The notes beneath the pieces are model-generated. The model searched no databases. It was not told the DNA's origin and saw nothing but the letters and a program-made list of their open reading frames with translations. A stretch of DNA of 64,000 nucleotides from Pyropia haitanensis (Eukaryota; Rhodophyta; Bangiophyceae; Bangiales; Bangiaceae): NCBI GenBank assembly GCA_008729055.1, contig SDUX01000002.1, forward strand, positions 7,497,340-7,561,339, written 5' to 3'. Within the stretch, counting starts at the first letter, position 1. The number at the start of each line of letters is the position of its first letter. Positions 43,522 to 54,000 of the stretch are shown here, in pieces. A program made the translations under genes and the position numbers.

Positions 43522-44540
43522 ATGGCTGGCCCTCCCCCCCCCCCCCCGCCGCCACCGCCGCCGCCGCCGCCGGCACCCACTGCGGGTGGCGATGCGGTCT
43601 CCACGGAGGACTCGGCGGCCGCCCTGTTCGCATCGATCAACGCGCTTGGCTCGGAGGGCGTGCGCGCTGGCCTGAAGAAGGCCACCCGCGGCCCTGTCAA
43701 TGAGGAGCTGCCGACCGAGGGCACCAAGCCCGCCGCCGCCCCTGTCAAGGCCCCCGTCGCGGCGCCCGCCAAGAAGACCTACCCGCCCAAGTGTGAGCTC
43801 TCTGGCAAGAAGTGGGCCGTCGAGTACCAGGAGGGCGCCAAGGAGCTGGTCGTGGAGGTGACGTCGATCAAGCAGTCTGGTATGTTGGCCGGGTCAGCAC
43901 CTGTTTCCCAGTGGCTGCAGGGTTGAGACCTCTTTGGTGCCTTTGCGGAGCAGGGCGTGTTTGTGTCCAAGGCCGGACGTGCGACGCAGGACGGCACTGT
44001 GCGGGCTGTGTATCATGGAGTACCGAAGACTAACGTATTGCAATGCGCTGGCGATGGCTGTGGTCCCGCGTCCGTCTGCATTGCTTGCGCTGTATGCACA
44101 TGGTTGGTGACTTGCTTTTGTCCGTGGGTTGTCGGTGCTCTCCCTTTTGACCGCGAACAGTGTACGTGTACAAGTGCAACAAGAGCACGCTGCAGATCAA
44201 GGGCAAGCCAAACAGCATCTGCATCGACGCGTGCTCCAAGGTGGATGTGATCTTTGAGAACGCCCTCTCCAGCTGTGACATTGTCAACAGCAAGGACATC
44301 CAGGTGCAGTGCACGGAGATGGCACCCAGCGTGAACATTGACGGCTGCGTTGCGGTCACGTGCTACCTGTCGACGGAGAGCATGGAAACGGCGCACGTCA
44401 TCACGTCCAAGTCTGCGGCCATCAACATTATTGTGCCGGATGGCGACGGGGACATCAAGGAGACGCCCATCCCCGAGCAGTTTTTGACCCACCGCAAGAA
44501 TGGCGAGTGGGTCACCGAAGCGGTATCCCACGATGACTAG
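43522..44540 (+). CDS. CAP: Cyclase-associated protein, short form (actin-binding C-terminal domain)
   Basis: Binds ADP-actin and recharges actin monomers. Two exons: 43522-43879 and 44161-44540; the 281-base intron (GTATGT..GAACAG) joins TSIKQS to VYVYKCNKSTLQIKGK. Product 245 residues. It starts with a polyproline run (profilin-binding type), then a WH2-like segment (ALFASINALGSEGVRAGLKK), then the CARP/beta-helix domain: CELSGKKWAVEYQEG, VYVYKCNKSTLQIKGK, IVNSKDIQVQC, VPDGDGDIKETPIPEQF. Full-length CAP (~470 residues) begins with a helical-folded domain; none is present here, and the upstream sequence up to the V-ATPase gene has no trace of it. Apicomplexans also have short CAPs. The ATG at 43522 is directly before the polyproline. 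Confidence in the family is high. Confidence 0.93.
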
Positions 44541-45480
44541 GCTGGTGTAGGCTCGGTGCTGGCGGGAGAGGAGGGGGGGCCTGCTGGCTTTTCCCTTCCG
44601 TGAGGACGCGCCTGCCGGAACCCGTCGTGCTATTGGTTTGTATGATTTGCGTGTGCTCATGTGCTTGTGTGCTCCATAGCTCGACCCACCCTGACCCCTC
44701 TCTGCCGCGAGGGACGCATGCCCCCCGCTCACCAATCCAGGCGGCGTGCCACGGGCGCACCCCTTGCGCGTGCCCGTGCACGATGCTTTCGCGGCAGGGC
44801 GATTCCGTCGTCTTGGATGCCTGCGTGTTTGTCTTTTTTGCGCTTGTTCTCTCTTTTGGGGGAAGCGAACGGAAGGGGGGGCGTCGGGGAGGACACAGGC
44901 GGAGGAAGGATCGGCCAGGACCGGTCCACCCCCCCTGCTGACAACCGCCCGCGGCCCCCGCGTGGGCGACCCCCCCGATTCGCGAATCGCGCCAAACGGA
45001 ACAGTTCAGGGAGCGTTGTTGTCCTCTGATGCTCCACCTCGTGGAAGGGGGCTGGTGCTGCGAGGCGGGAGGACGCGTCCCGGGAGGTCGCTGCTGGGGT
45101 GGGCGGGCGCCCTACAAGCCGCACGCCCACGCCGCGCGACGCCGCGGTGCGCCCGCGGTGCGCCATTGCGGATGAGGCGCGTTCAAAATCGGGCGCCGCT
45201 GCACCGATCCAACCGTGTGAACCAGTTGGTGGATCATCGGTGCCCGCGGGCCACGCGTTGCTCATCCGTGGCTGGTCTGCCGCGATGTCTGGCCGATCCG
45301 ACGCTGCGCCGTCTACCATCTGCCAGCGTGCTGCCCCGCTCTCCCGCCCCCCTTCCCCCCTCTCGTGCGCGCCTAGGGTCTCCCACCCCTGTACTTTTGT
45401 TCTCATCCCACCCCCAAGGCTCCCGTCGTTCCCCTCCGCCGCGCTCTCTCTTGCCGTCCTTCCCCTGCCACGTCGCCACG
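44541..45480. other. Intergenic region
   Basis: About 940 bases between CAP and the molybdenum insertase gene, both on the plus strand. The reading frame of the latter is open far upstream but its translation there is unlike any family member, so this is taken as 3' UTR plus promoter. No TATA box or RNA gene seen. Confidence 0.5.
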
Positions 45481-46926
45481 ATGTCCCCTCCCCCACAGTA
45501 CTCCACGTACCCCATCATCCCGATGAACGAGGCGCTCGACCGCTTGCGGTCGTCGCTGGGCCCCCTTCCGCCTGTCACCCTGCCCCTCGCAGCCGCCCTT
45601 CACCACACCCTCGTGTCACCAGTCGTGGCGCCCGCTCCGCAGCCCCCCTTCCCGGCCTCGACCCGCGACGGCTACGCCGTCGCTTCCGCCGACGGGCCAG
45701 GCACATGGCGGGTAGCCGCCCGCGTGGCCGCGGGGGCGGCGGTCCCGCCGCGCCCGCTGTCGCGCGGTACGGTCGCGTACATCACGACAGGCGCGGCGGT
45801 GCCGCCGGGCGCCGACGCGGTGGTCATGGTGGAAGACGTGGAGTTTGTGACTGGCGCCGCCGCAGCCGCTGTCGACGCCGCCGACGCCGACGCGGACGCC
45901 GACGCAGACGCCGACGCGAACGCTGACGCCGACCCAGACGCGGTCGCCGCGGTGGTCATCAAGGCGGCGGTGGCAGCGGGAACCCACATCCGACCAGTCG
46001 GCAGTGACGTTGCGGCGGGGGAGGTGCTGGTGCCAGCGGGCGCGCGCCTGACGCCGGGGGCGATTGGCGTCGCTGCCGCCGCGGGGGTGGCCACCGTCAC
46101 GGTCACACGCATGCCCGTGGTCGGCGTCCTGTCGACCGGCAATGAGCTGGTCGACCTCGCCGACACCCCGCACGACCCGTCGGCGGTCATTGACGCCAAC
46201 CGCCCGACGCTGCTGGCCGCCCTCGCTACGGCGGCGCCCGCGTGCTCAGCGCTGGCCGCGGCCGACGCGGTCGCCGCCGGCAGCGGCGGGGTGGTGGATC
46301 TGGGCATCGTGGCGGACGAGGCGGCAGCGGTGGCGTCCGCGGTGGCGGCGGCGGTGGGGCGGGTGGACGTGCTCCTCACGTCCGGGGGCGTCAGCATGGG
46401 CGACGCTGACCACGTCAAGCCGGCGCTCGCTGCCGCGGGGCGGGTGGTGTGGGGGCGGGTGGGCATCAAGCCGGGCAAGCCGCTGACGTTTGCCACGTTT
46501 GGCCGCCGCGACGACAAGGACAACGGCGGCGCCGACGCCCGCCACCCCGACGACGGCCAGCGACCGACGCAGTGCGCGGTGGGCCTGCCTGGCAACCCCG
46601 CGTCGGCGTTTGTCGGCTTCCACCTTGTCGCCCGCGCCGCGATTGACCTCCTCAGCGGCGGCACCGGCGGTGGCCTCCCCCGCGTGGACGTGACGGTCGG
46701 CACGGGGGTGGGGCACGGGGTGGCGCGCGACCGGGGGCGGCTGGAGCTCGTCCGCGCCGTCGTTGCGTGGTCTGCCACCGCTGGTGGGTACGTGGTCGTT
46801 GACGGCGGCGGGGGGCAGCAGAGCAGTCGCCTGACGAGCGCGGTGGCGGCCAACGCGCTGCTGCTGGTCGAGCCGGGGGAGGGGGTGGTGGGCGTTGGCG
46901 AGCGCCTGCCCGCCTACTTGCTCTGA
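45481..46926 (+). CDS. CNX1E: Molybdopterin molybdenumtransferase (MoeA / CNX1 E-domain / gephyrin E-like)
   Basis: Inserts molybdate into adenylated molybdopterin, the last step of molybdenum cofactor synthesis, in the cytosol; needed for nitrate reductase and sulfite oxidase. Single exon, 481 residues. Family blocks: IIPMNEALDRL (12-22), FPASTRDGYAV (57-66), YITTGAAVPPGADAVVMVE (100-118), HIRPVGSDVAAGEVLVPAG (169-187), VGVLSTGNEL (214-223), DANRPTLL (238-245), LLTSGGVSMGDADHVK (298-313), GIKPGKPLTFATF (328-340) and GLPGNPASAF (368-377). An acidic Asp-Ala repeat (~133-154) is inserted between blocks. The length matches the E/MoeA module alone; no G/MogA domain is fused, unlike plant CNX1 and gephyrin. 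The start at 45481 immediately precedes the conserved N-terminus. Confidence 0.95.
   Translation: MSPPPQYSTYPIIPMNEALDRLRSSLGPLPPVTLPLAAALHHTLVSPVVAPAPQPPFPASTRDGYAVASADGPGTWRVAARVAAGAAVPPRPLSRGTVAYITTGAAVPPGADAVVMVEDVEFVTGAAAAAVDAADADADADADADANADADPDAVAAVVIKAAVAAGTHIRPVGSDVAAGEVLVPAGARLTPGAIGVAAAAGVATVTVTRMPVVGVLSTGNELVDLADTPHDPSAVIDANRPTLLAALATAAPACSALAAADAVAAGSGGVVDLGIVADEAAAVASAVAAAVGRVDVLLTSGGVSMGDADHVKPALAAAGRVVWGRVGIKPGKPLTFATFGRRDDKDNGGADARHPDDGQRPTQCAVGLPGNPASAFVGFHLVARAAIDLLSGGTGGGLPRVDVTVGTGVGHGVARDRGRLELVRAVVAWSATAGGYVVVDGGGGQQSSRLTSAVAANALLLVEPGEGVVGVGERLPAYLL
45879..45946 (+). repeat. Short GAC-GCC repeat encoding Asp-Ala
   Basis: About eleven imperfect copies of a 6-base unit in the molybdenum insertase gene, giving alternating Asp-Ala. 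It lies in a loop between conserved blocks. Confidence 0.8.
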
Positions 46927-48497
46927 GGGAGAGAGCTTCCCAGGGACCAGGGACACGGATGGGGGGGGAAGGGGAGGGGACGGCGGCGGCGGCGGCGGCG
47001 GCGGCTTTCGCGACGGCGGCTTCCACGGTAGGAGGCCCACCGAGCGGGGAGGTAGGCTGTGGTAGTACCTGCCACACCCGGCCGCGTGCACGCGGTGCCG
47101 CCGCAGCCAGCGGGTGTTGCGGGGGCGGTCACGGACAGCCTTTGTTTTTTCTGTTTTTGGTTTCCTCCCCGCCGGCCTGCCAGGCTTGGCGCCCTGGCGC
47201 CCCGGGCGTACCCCTCCCGTCCCCGCCGGGCGCCCGCCTCATCGGGGGTCGTTGGAGAGCCCCCCCCGGAGGCGGCCGGGCGCCCACGGGAGCGCCCCCC
47301 CCCCCACCCCCCCCACCCGCCGACGCGCCACTCCCCGTCGGGGGGTCCCCCCACCGCCGTGGCGGCGGTGCGGCCCCCAGTGCCACCCCCACCGCCGCCC
47401 AGCGGTGGGCCGATCGCCGCCCGCCCCCCCCCCGCCTCCCGCGCCAGTGGCGGCGGCGGGGATGGCGACCAGCGGCCAATGCCGCCGCCGCCGCCGCCGC
47501 CGCCGCCCCCGTCCCCAGACGGCCCCGTCGCGTCGCTGTCGCTGAGCAGGGAGGAGATGGCCATCGCGTCGCGCCCCCGCTTGCGTGACGGCGGCGACGC
47601 GGCCGGGAGGCCGGGCGGCGGCAGCGGGGGGGTACCCACGGCAGAGCCGGGTGCCACCAGCCCCGCCGCCGCGCCGCCACCGCCGCCGCCACCGCCGCCG
47701 CCGCCACCGCCGCCGCCGCTGCTGTTGCCACACGCGGCGCACCCCCCCCCCCCGCCCCCATCCCCCCGAGCGAGGCGCCCCGCGGCGGCCGCGAGCGCTT
47801 TGCGCAGCGCCGCCACCTCCGCCACCGCCGCGGCGAGCGCCGCCTCCCGCGCGGCGGTGCGCGCCTTTTGGGCGACGCGGAAGCGGGCGGCCGACTCTTT
47901 GTTCTGCCGCCGCTTATCCGCCGTCGCGGCGGCGGCTGCGGCCGCGGCCGCGGCGGCGGCGGCGGCGGCGGCGCCGTCATCCTTGTCCGCGGCAGCGGCG
48001 GCGGCGGCGGTGGCGGTGGCAGCGGCAGCGGCGGCGGCGGTAGTGGTGATGGTGGTGGAGGTGGCGGCCGCGGTCGCGGCGGCGGCGGTGGCGGTGACGG
48101 CGGCCGACGCCGTCCCCGCCACCGCACCGCTGCCCACGTCATGAGCGGAGGGGGTGGGGGGCCGCGGCCGCGGCGTGCCCGTTGCCTTGCCGCCGCCTCC
48201 GCCGCCACCACCGCCGCCGCCGTCGCGGGCGGCGACACCCCTGCCTGCGGCGGCCGTGGGGAGGGGCGCGCCGGTCGCGGCGGCGGCGGCCCTGGGCGGC
48301 GGCGGCGGTGGCCCCCCCCCCCCCGGCGCTCCCCACACCCCCCCGGCCCCCATCGCGGCGGCGACCACATCCACGGGCGAGTGGGACTCGAGCGCGGCAC
48401 CGTCGGGGGCGCCGTCCCCGCCTCCGCCCCCTCGCGGCGGCGCCCCTCTTCCCCCACCGCCGGGGACGTCACCGCCGCCGCCGCCGCCGCCACCGCC

Positions 48498-48528
<31 letters not shown>

Positions 48529-49020
48529 CCGTCGCCGCCGCCGCCGCCGCCGCCGTCGCCGCCTCGGCCGCCGCCGCCGCCGCCACCGACGCGGCCCCCC
48601 CCCACCGCTGCCCCCCACGCGCGCCCCCCGCAGGGCGCAGGCGCCGCGGCCACGACCCCTCCGCCGCCGGCGCCACCGCCGGCGCCGGCGCCCCCGTCGC
48701 GTGGTGAGGTCAGCGGCAGCGGCAGCGGCGGCAGCGGCAGCGGCCGGCCGCCACGGCCGCACCACCCCCCGTCCCGCCGTCGCGGCGGCGGCAGCGCCGG
48801 CAGCGCCGCGGCGGGGGCGGCGGCCGCCGCCGCCGCCGGCGCGCCGCTGCCGCCGAGCGGTGGCAGCCACCGCCGGTGGGGGGGGGCGGCGGGGGGGGGT
48901 GCGCCGGCGGCGGCAGCAGTGAGGGGGTGGCCGCCGCGGCGGCGGGGACGACGATGACCAGGGGGGAGGGGGGCCGCGCCGCCGCGGGCGCGGCGGCCGC
49001 CGGGTAGGGCGGCGGCATGG
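46914..49020 (-). CDS. bZIP transcription factor, low-complexity (paralogue B; ends uncertain)
   Basis: Probable nuclear DNA-binding protein, paralogous to the gene at 3.3-7.6 kb. ATG 49020 begins MPPPYPAAAAPAAARPPSPL; after a poly-C/G run near 48.9 kb the frame switches to one that stays open to 46914. It contains SPVDVVAAAMG (~48362-48385), a bZIP basic region KRRQNKESAARFRVAQKAR (~47864-47925) followed by a short Ala/Leu-rich helix (AAVAEVAALRKALAAAAG), and RKRGRDAMAISSLLSDSD (~47535-47585). Linkers are Gly, Ala or Thr runs. The in-frame stop at 46914 lies inside the last codons of the molybdenum insertase gene on the other strand, and the last ~100 residues look non-coding, so the true stop is probably earlier after another homopolymer frame change. 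The zipper is short. Confidence 0.68.
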
Positions 49021-51957
49021 CGTGGCAAGGGGGCCACCCGCCTCTGCCGCCGCCTCCTCTGCCGCCGCCGCCGCCGCCACCGCCGGTGTCCGCTCCACAC
49101 GAGCAAGGGGGTGAGGACGACCCGGGCCTGGCCGTCGTGGCGTCGGCTCCGCCTTCCACCGCGGAAAGGCGGGGAACCGAGTGGACTGCGGCGGGGTGGG
49201 GAAGTGGGCGGGACGGCGGTGGTGGCACCCGGCGCGCCCCAGCAAGACCAGAGGGGGGGGGGGGGGGGAGGGGGGGGGGGGCAGCGCGGGCGGGCGATGG
49301 CGGTTTGGGCGGACGCCGCGGCACCCCCACCTGGCCAGACAGTAGGCACGGCTGAAAAAGGCGGGGGCGCCGCCGCCGCGGCGGCCGCCGCGCGGCGGGC
49401 GGCCACCCACACGCGCGCTGCCGCCGCGGGCGCGGCGGGCCGGCCGCGGCGGCCGGCGGCGGCGGGCGCGGCGATGCGGCCGCCGCCGGCGCTCCCGTCC
49501 GCCCGCGGGACGGGAGCGCCGCCGTCCGTCCCGCCCCGCCGGCCGGCCGGCCGCCCCGGCCGGCCATTCCCCCCCCCGGCGGCCGCCGCGCGCCGCGCCG
49601 CACGCACGCGCGCGCGCACACCCGCGGCGCTGCCGCCGCCGCGCAGTGTGCGCGGCGCGTGCGTGGCGGGGCCGGGTGGCGGCGTCGCGCCGCGGGACGC
49701 CGCCGCGGCCGCCGCCGGTTGCCGCGGCGCGGGATGGGAGCGGCGGCCGTCGCTGGCGGGGCGCGCCCGCTGGCGCAGACGTGGCGGCGGTTGGGGCGGC
49801 GGCGGCGGCCGCCGCGGGCGGCCGGCGGCGGGACCGGGGTTGGGCGGCGGCGGCGGCGGCCAAGGGGGGTGCTCCCCGCGTGGCCTGCCGCGGGTGGTCC
49901 GTGCACGCACCCGCACCGCCGCGGCGGCGGCGGCGGCGGCGGCGGCGGCTCGTCTCGCCGCGCGGGCGAGAGCCGCGGCCGCCGCGGCTGCTGCGGCGAC
50001 GGCGGCGGCGGCGGCGGCGGCGGCGCGTCTGGCCCGGCAGGCGCGCCGACGCGGCCACCGCCAGCGGCGGCGGCGCGCACCGCGGCGGCGGCGCCGCTCT
50101 GCCCGCCCGCGGCTCGCCGCGGCGGCCACCCCGCCACGCGGCGCCGCCGACACGCGCGGCTGCGCAGGCGGCCGCCCGGTCGGCCTCTCCTCGCGACACC
50201 CGCCCCGCTTCTTCCCCTCCCCGGGCGTCCTTCCCCCCTCGCACCCTACTCCCTCCGCGCATGACCGCGCGCCACGCCTGCCGCGCTTGCCCCCCCCCGC
50301 ACCCCCCTGTCTGGCCCACGTGCCATCCCCTGCCGATCCCGCACGCGGGGCACCCCCACCCCCCCCCCCGCCCCAACCCCCACCCCCCCCCAACCACCCT
50401 CCTCCCACCAACCGCCGCGGGGCGGCTTCCGCCCCCCGACCCTCCTCCTTCCCACGTCGCGGGGCGGCTTCCCCCCCCCACCCTCCTCCCACCCCCGCCG
50501 CGGGGCGACCCCCCCCCCCCCTCCCTGGCCGCCTTGCGCGACCGCCGTCAGCCGACGGCGGACGGCGCCACCGTGGCGGCCGCCCGCGGCGTCATCCCCG
50601 TCTCTCTCCACGTTTGGCCGCGCGGCGGGGGGCGGGCACCCGGCGCGAGGCGGCGAGCCGCCGCGCGGGGGCGGGAGGCGAGCGTGAGACGAGCCGCGGT
50701 TGGCAAGTGGTAGCGGCGGTGGCGGCGGTGGCGGCGGCGGTGGCGGCGGCAGCGGCGGCGGCGGCGGCGGTGGCGGCAGTGGCGGCGGCAGTGGCGGCGG
50801 CGGCCACACCGCTGCGGCCGTCCCGCCCCGCAATGGCGGGCGGGTGCTGCGCCCGCCGCGCCGCGCCGCACCGCCGCGTCCCGCCCCGGCGCATCCCACC
50901 CGCGCCACGTCTGCCGCCCCCCCCCCGCCGGCCGCCACGCACGCGGCGCGCAGGGACGGGCGGGTGTGTGCCAGCCCCTCCTCCCCTCCCACCCCCTCCC
51001 CGACGCGCCGCTGGTCAGGCGTGGCGGCGCGCATCCCCAGACGCAGCCGTCGCCGCTGTACACGCACTGTGCGGCCCCGCCGCTTCGGCCGCTGCCGACG
51101 CGGCCGCCACCACCGCCGCTGCCGCCGCCGCCGTTGCCGCCACCGCCGCCGCCGCCGCGGCCACCGTGGCTGCTGCGACTGCCGCAGGGAGAGGGGAGGG
51201 ATTGCGGGACTGTGGGAGGGGGGAGCGGGCGCTGCTGCCGTCGCCGCCGCCGCGGCCGCCACCGCCACCGCCGCCGCCTTCTGTGTGCTGCGTGCGGCAG
51301 CGGGCGCGGGGGGGATTGGAGGTGGGGGGCGAGGGGGGGAGAAGGGCGACCGTAGCGGCGAGCGCCGCCGGCTGCTGCCGTCGGCGCCCACCGGCAGCCT
51401 TGTGTGCGTTGTGGGTGCGGCCCGCGTCCACACCTGGGGGCGGCGCGCCGCGGCGGCCGCGGCGGGGCTAGGGAGGGCGCCGACCGCCGTGGGCGCGGCA
51501 GCTACGGCAGCGGTGGCGGCCACGTCGGTCCGGACGGGTGCGCGCGTGGCGCGGGGGGGGGGGGTGGGGGCGACGGGGGGGGGGGGCCTCCCGCGACGTC
51601 CGCAGCGCGGCCGTGGCGGCGGCGGTGCGCGGTCGTTGCCGCCCCCCGCCCCCCCCCCCCACTCTCAGCCGGCGCAATGCTCACGACGCAGCGGGCCCTC
51701 TATGACGGGAGACGATCCACGTGATGCAACACCTGCCTCACCATTTGGCGGTGTCGCCGCTGCCGAGGCGCGTTGTCGCTCTCACTTGGAACTACCTGTC
51801 CTCCTTCTGCCCACCGCGGCCTGCCGCCACCCCTCCCACATCCATACCCCACCCGTTCCGCGCGTGTTGCCACGGGGGTGTCCACGGTGCGTCGCGCATC
51901 CGTCGTCTTCTGTCTTTGGTGCCCTCGTCTGGTTGTCTCACGGCGTAAAACAAGTTA
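49021..51957. other. GC-extreme region upstream of paralogue B
   Basis: Nearly 3 kb of GCC/CGG-rich DNA, open in most frames on both strands, with translations made almost only of Ala, Arg, Gly and Pro. Contains poly-C tracts at ~50.35-50.52 kb and CGG repeats at 49.9-50.0 and 50.7-50.8 kb. Probably promoter or 5' leader of the bZIP gene and spacer. No domain recognised, so none of the long frames is called. Confidence 0.45.
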
Positions 51958-52536
51958 GAGCACATCCAACAATGCCAGGATCATCTCTGAAGTGGTCCGT
52001 GCCGAACGACCGCCCAGAATCGGTGAAAATCACGAATGGCCGAGTGGGGACCGAAAGAGGGGTCGCCCATTCGGCTGAAGAAGAGCCTAATGGGGCGCTG
52101 TTCCATCGACTTTCAAGTCCGGGCCGGTCCCGCGTCCGATCCTTCTGGTGCCCCGCACAGGCCCTCCACAGCGACCGTGGCATCCTAAAATAATTTGAAA
52201 CGAGCTGCCTGCCCCAATCTGGCTCCAGCCCAAGTCTTCTCGGGCGGCGACAGGCCCTGAGGTGCCCGTCAGAGCCGTCCTCACGGCCAATCCGCAAGTG
52301 GCGCAGCCTGAGGTGCGTGCCGTCCTCCATTGGGACAACCCAGAGGGCCCCGGCAGCGGGTCCCAGCACGCTCAAAACCGTAAACCCCTGGAAACATGCA
52401 ATGTCGCTCCTAATGAGGACTTGTTTCCCGCATAGGCGGCGCCTTGGTGTGCCAAACTGACGTGACAAGCCCTTTCCAGCTGCTTTAGCGTCCTCGTGTG
52501 CGTTCAACCGCTCATCAAATCGGCCCACCCGTGCTT

Positions 52537-52632
52537 CAGAGGCGGGCGTGCACCAAAAGCAGCTCGCGCAGAGGCGGGCATGCACCAACAGCAGCCGGCG
52601 CAGAGGCGGGCATGCACCGAATGCAGTTGGTT
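52537..52632. repeat. 32-base tandem repeat, three copies
   Basis: Three adjacent copies starting CAGAGGCGGGCRTGCACC at 52537, 52569 and 52601; the first two differ at few positions and the third decays in its second half. It lies ~580 bases inside the left end of the candidate DNA element, where subterminal repeats are common. Confidence 0.85.
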
Positions 52633-52983
52633 AAGCGTCCTGAGTCATTGCCGGCAGCGGCTGGCGTGGAGCTCGGCCAACCGGAGCCGCGGGGTGCGGA
52701 ATCTTTGGACATGTCTGCACTCTCTTTCCAGCCGTGAGGTCGCGAGCGCGTTGCACAAGATGGCGAGACGGGGGAACGCGTGCGGTAACCCGCATGCTCC
52801 GCATGCTCCCCTTGTCTCCCTTGCCTTATCGCTGTAGCAGCACGGCCCCCAACCCGCGACAGTGTTTGCTGCGACCTTCCCCCCCCCGCGCCCCCGCTCT
52901 TCCCCACCTTCGACCCCCCTTTCCCCTCTGTCGTCCTCGTCGTCCTTGTTTTGGCCCTCCGTCGTCAATGACGGGCAGGCGGC

Positions 52984-54000
52984 ATGGCGGCCAAACCACG
53001 GCGGTCGCTGCCGTCGGCAGCCGCCACGGCGGTGCGCCGGTTTGTGGTGGTGGCGGTCGCTGCCGCGGCCGCCGGGGCGGCCGTTGCGGGCCCGGCCGGG
53101 GGGGCGGCGGCGGCCACGGTTATGGGTGGGGGGCGCGGGCGGCGGGCGCATGGTCACCCGGGTGGTCACGGGGGGGCGCGGGGGGGCGGGGGGGAGCGCC
53201 GCCGCCGCCGACGTGGGCGCGCAGGCGAGCGAGCGGCAGGTGAAGCGGCGGCGGATCCTGGCCGCGTCGGGGGTGGAGGAGGAGGAGGATAAGGAGGTGG
53301 ACGAGGCGCTGCTACGTGGGGCGGCGCCGCCAACGGGCGACGGCGGCGGCAGCGGCGGCGGTGGTGGCGGCGGCGGCACCGGTCATGGTGGCGGCCACGG
53401 TGGTGGGCACGGCGGTGGCGGCCACGGTGGTGGGCACGGCGGTGGCGGCCGCGGTGGTGGGCACGGCGGCGGCGGCGGCCGTGGCCATGGCCACGGGGGG
53501 GGGGGGGGGGCGGCTTGGCCTCCCCGGCGGGGCGGGCGCCGGGCGGTGGTAGCGGCGGCGGCGTCGGCGGTGGCAGTGGCGCGCACCACCGGCCGGCGGC
53601 GGCCGACGCGGGCAGCTACTTTTCCTACGTCCACCGCGCCTTCCACATCACCGATGCGGAGGATGGGGAGGCCAGCCCGGCCGGCCGGCCCCGCCGCCCC
53701 GCCCGGTCGCCGCCGTCGCGTAGCCTGCTCGGCCGGTCCGCGTCGGCCGACCGGGGCTCGCCGCCGTCGCCGTGGCGGGGCGACAGGAAGAAAGAGGAGG
53801 CCGACGACACGGACGGCGGCGACGGCCGCTCACCGCGCGGCCACCGCAACTGTGGCGAAGAGGTGAGCGCGGGAAGGGCGGAGGTGTGCGCCCGAGGGGT
53901 GGTCGGCAGCGTCGGCAATCCACAAATGCAATGCCTGGAAAAAATTATTGTTTTCTTGAAGTTTGTTAGCACACGCGCTTTAGCCAATATTATTCCATGA
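52984..54000 (+). CDS. Hypothetical protein with Lys/Arg- and Gly-His-rich segments
   Basis: No family recognised. Likely path: MAAKPRRSLPSAAATAVRR followed by a hydrophobic FVVVAVAAAAAGAAVAG (signal-peptide or membrane-like) from 52984; then, after G runs near 53.18 kb, a second frame with ASERQVKRRRILAASG (possible nuclear signal) and EEEEDKEVDEALLRG, and a Gly-His repeat (53.39-53.47 kb). After the G run at ~53.50 kb a third stretch reads GSYFSYVHRAFHITDAEDGE and RSLLGRSASADRGSPP, ending at 54000. The non-repetitive acidic and aromatic segments suggest real coding; a GTGAGC at ~53862 could be an intron donor. It lies inside the candidate DNA element, so it may be element-borne. Exact frames are unknown. 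Confidence 0.35.

Noticed and set aside
49111..51471. 786-codon plus-strand frame
   Set aside because: Only Ala/Arg/Gly/Pro low complexity, no conserved segment, and equal frames on the other strand.
51938..52588. 216-codon minus-strand frame near the left end of the candidate transposon, considered as a transposase
   Set aside because: It lacks a DDE/DDD arrangement or any Harbinger motif, and its end runs through the terminal repeat and out of the element.
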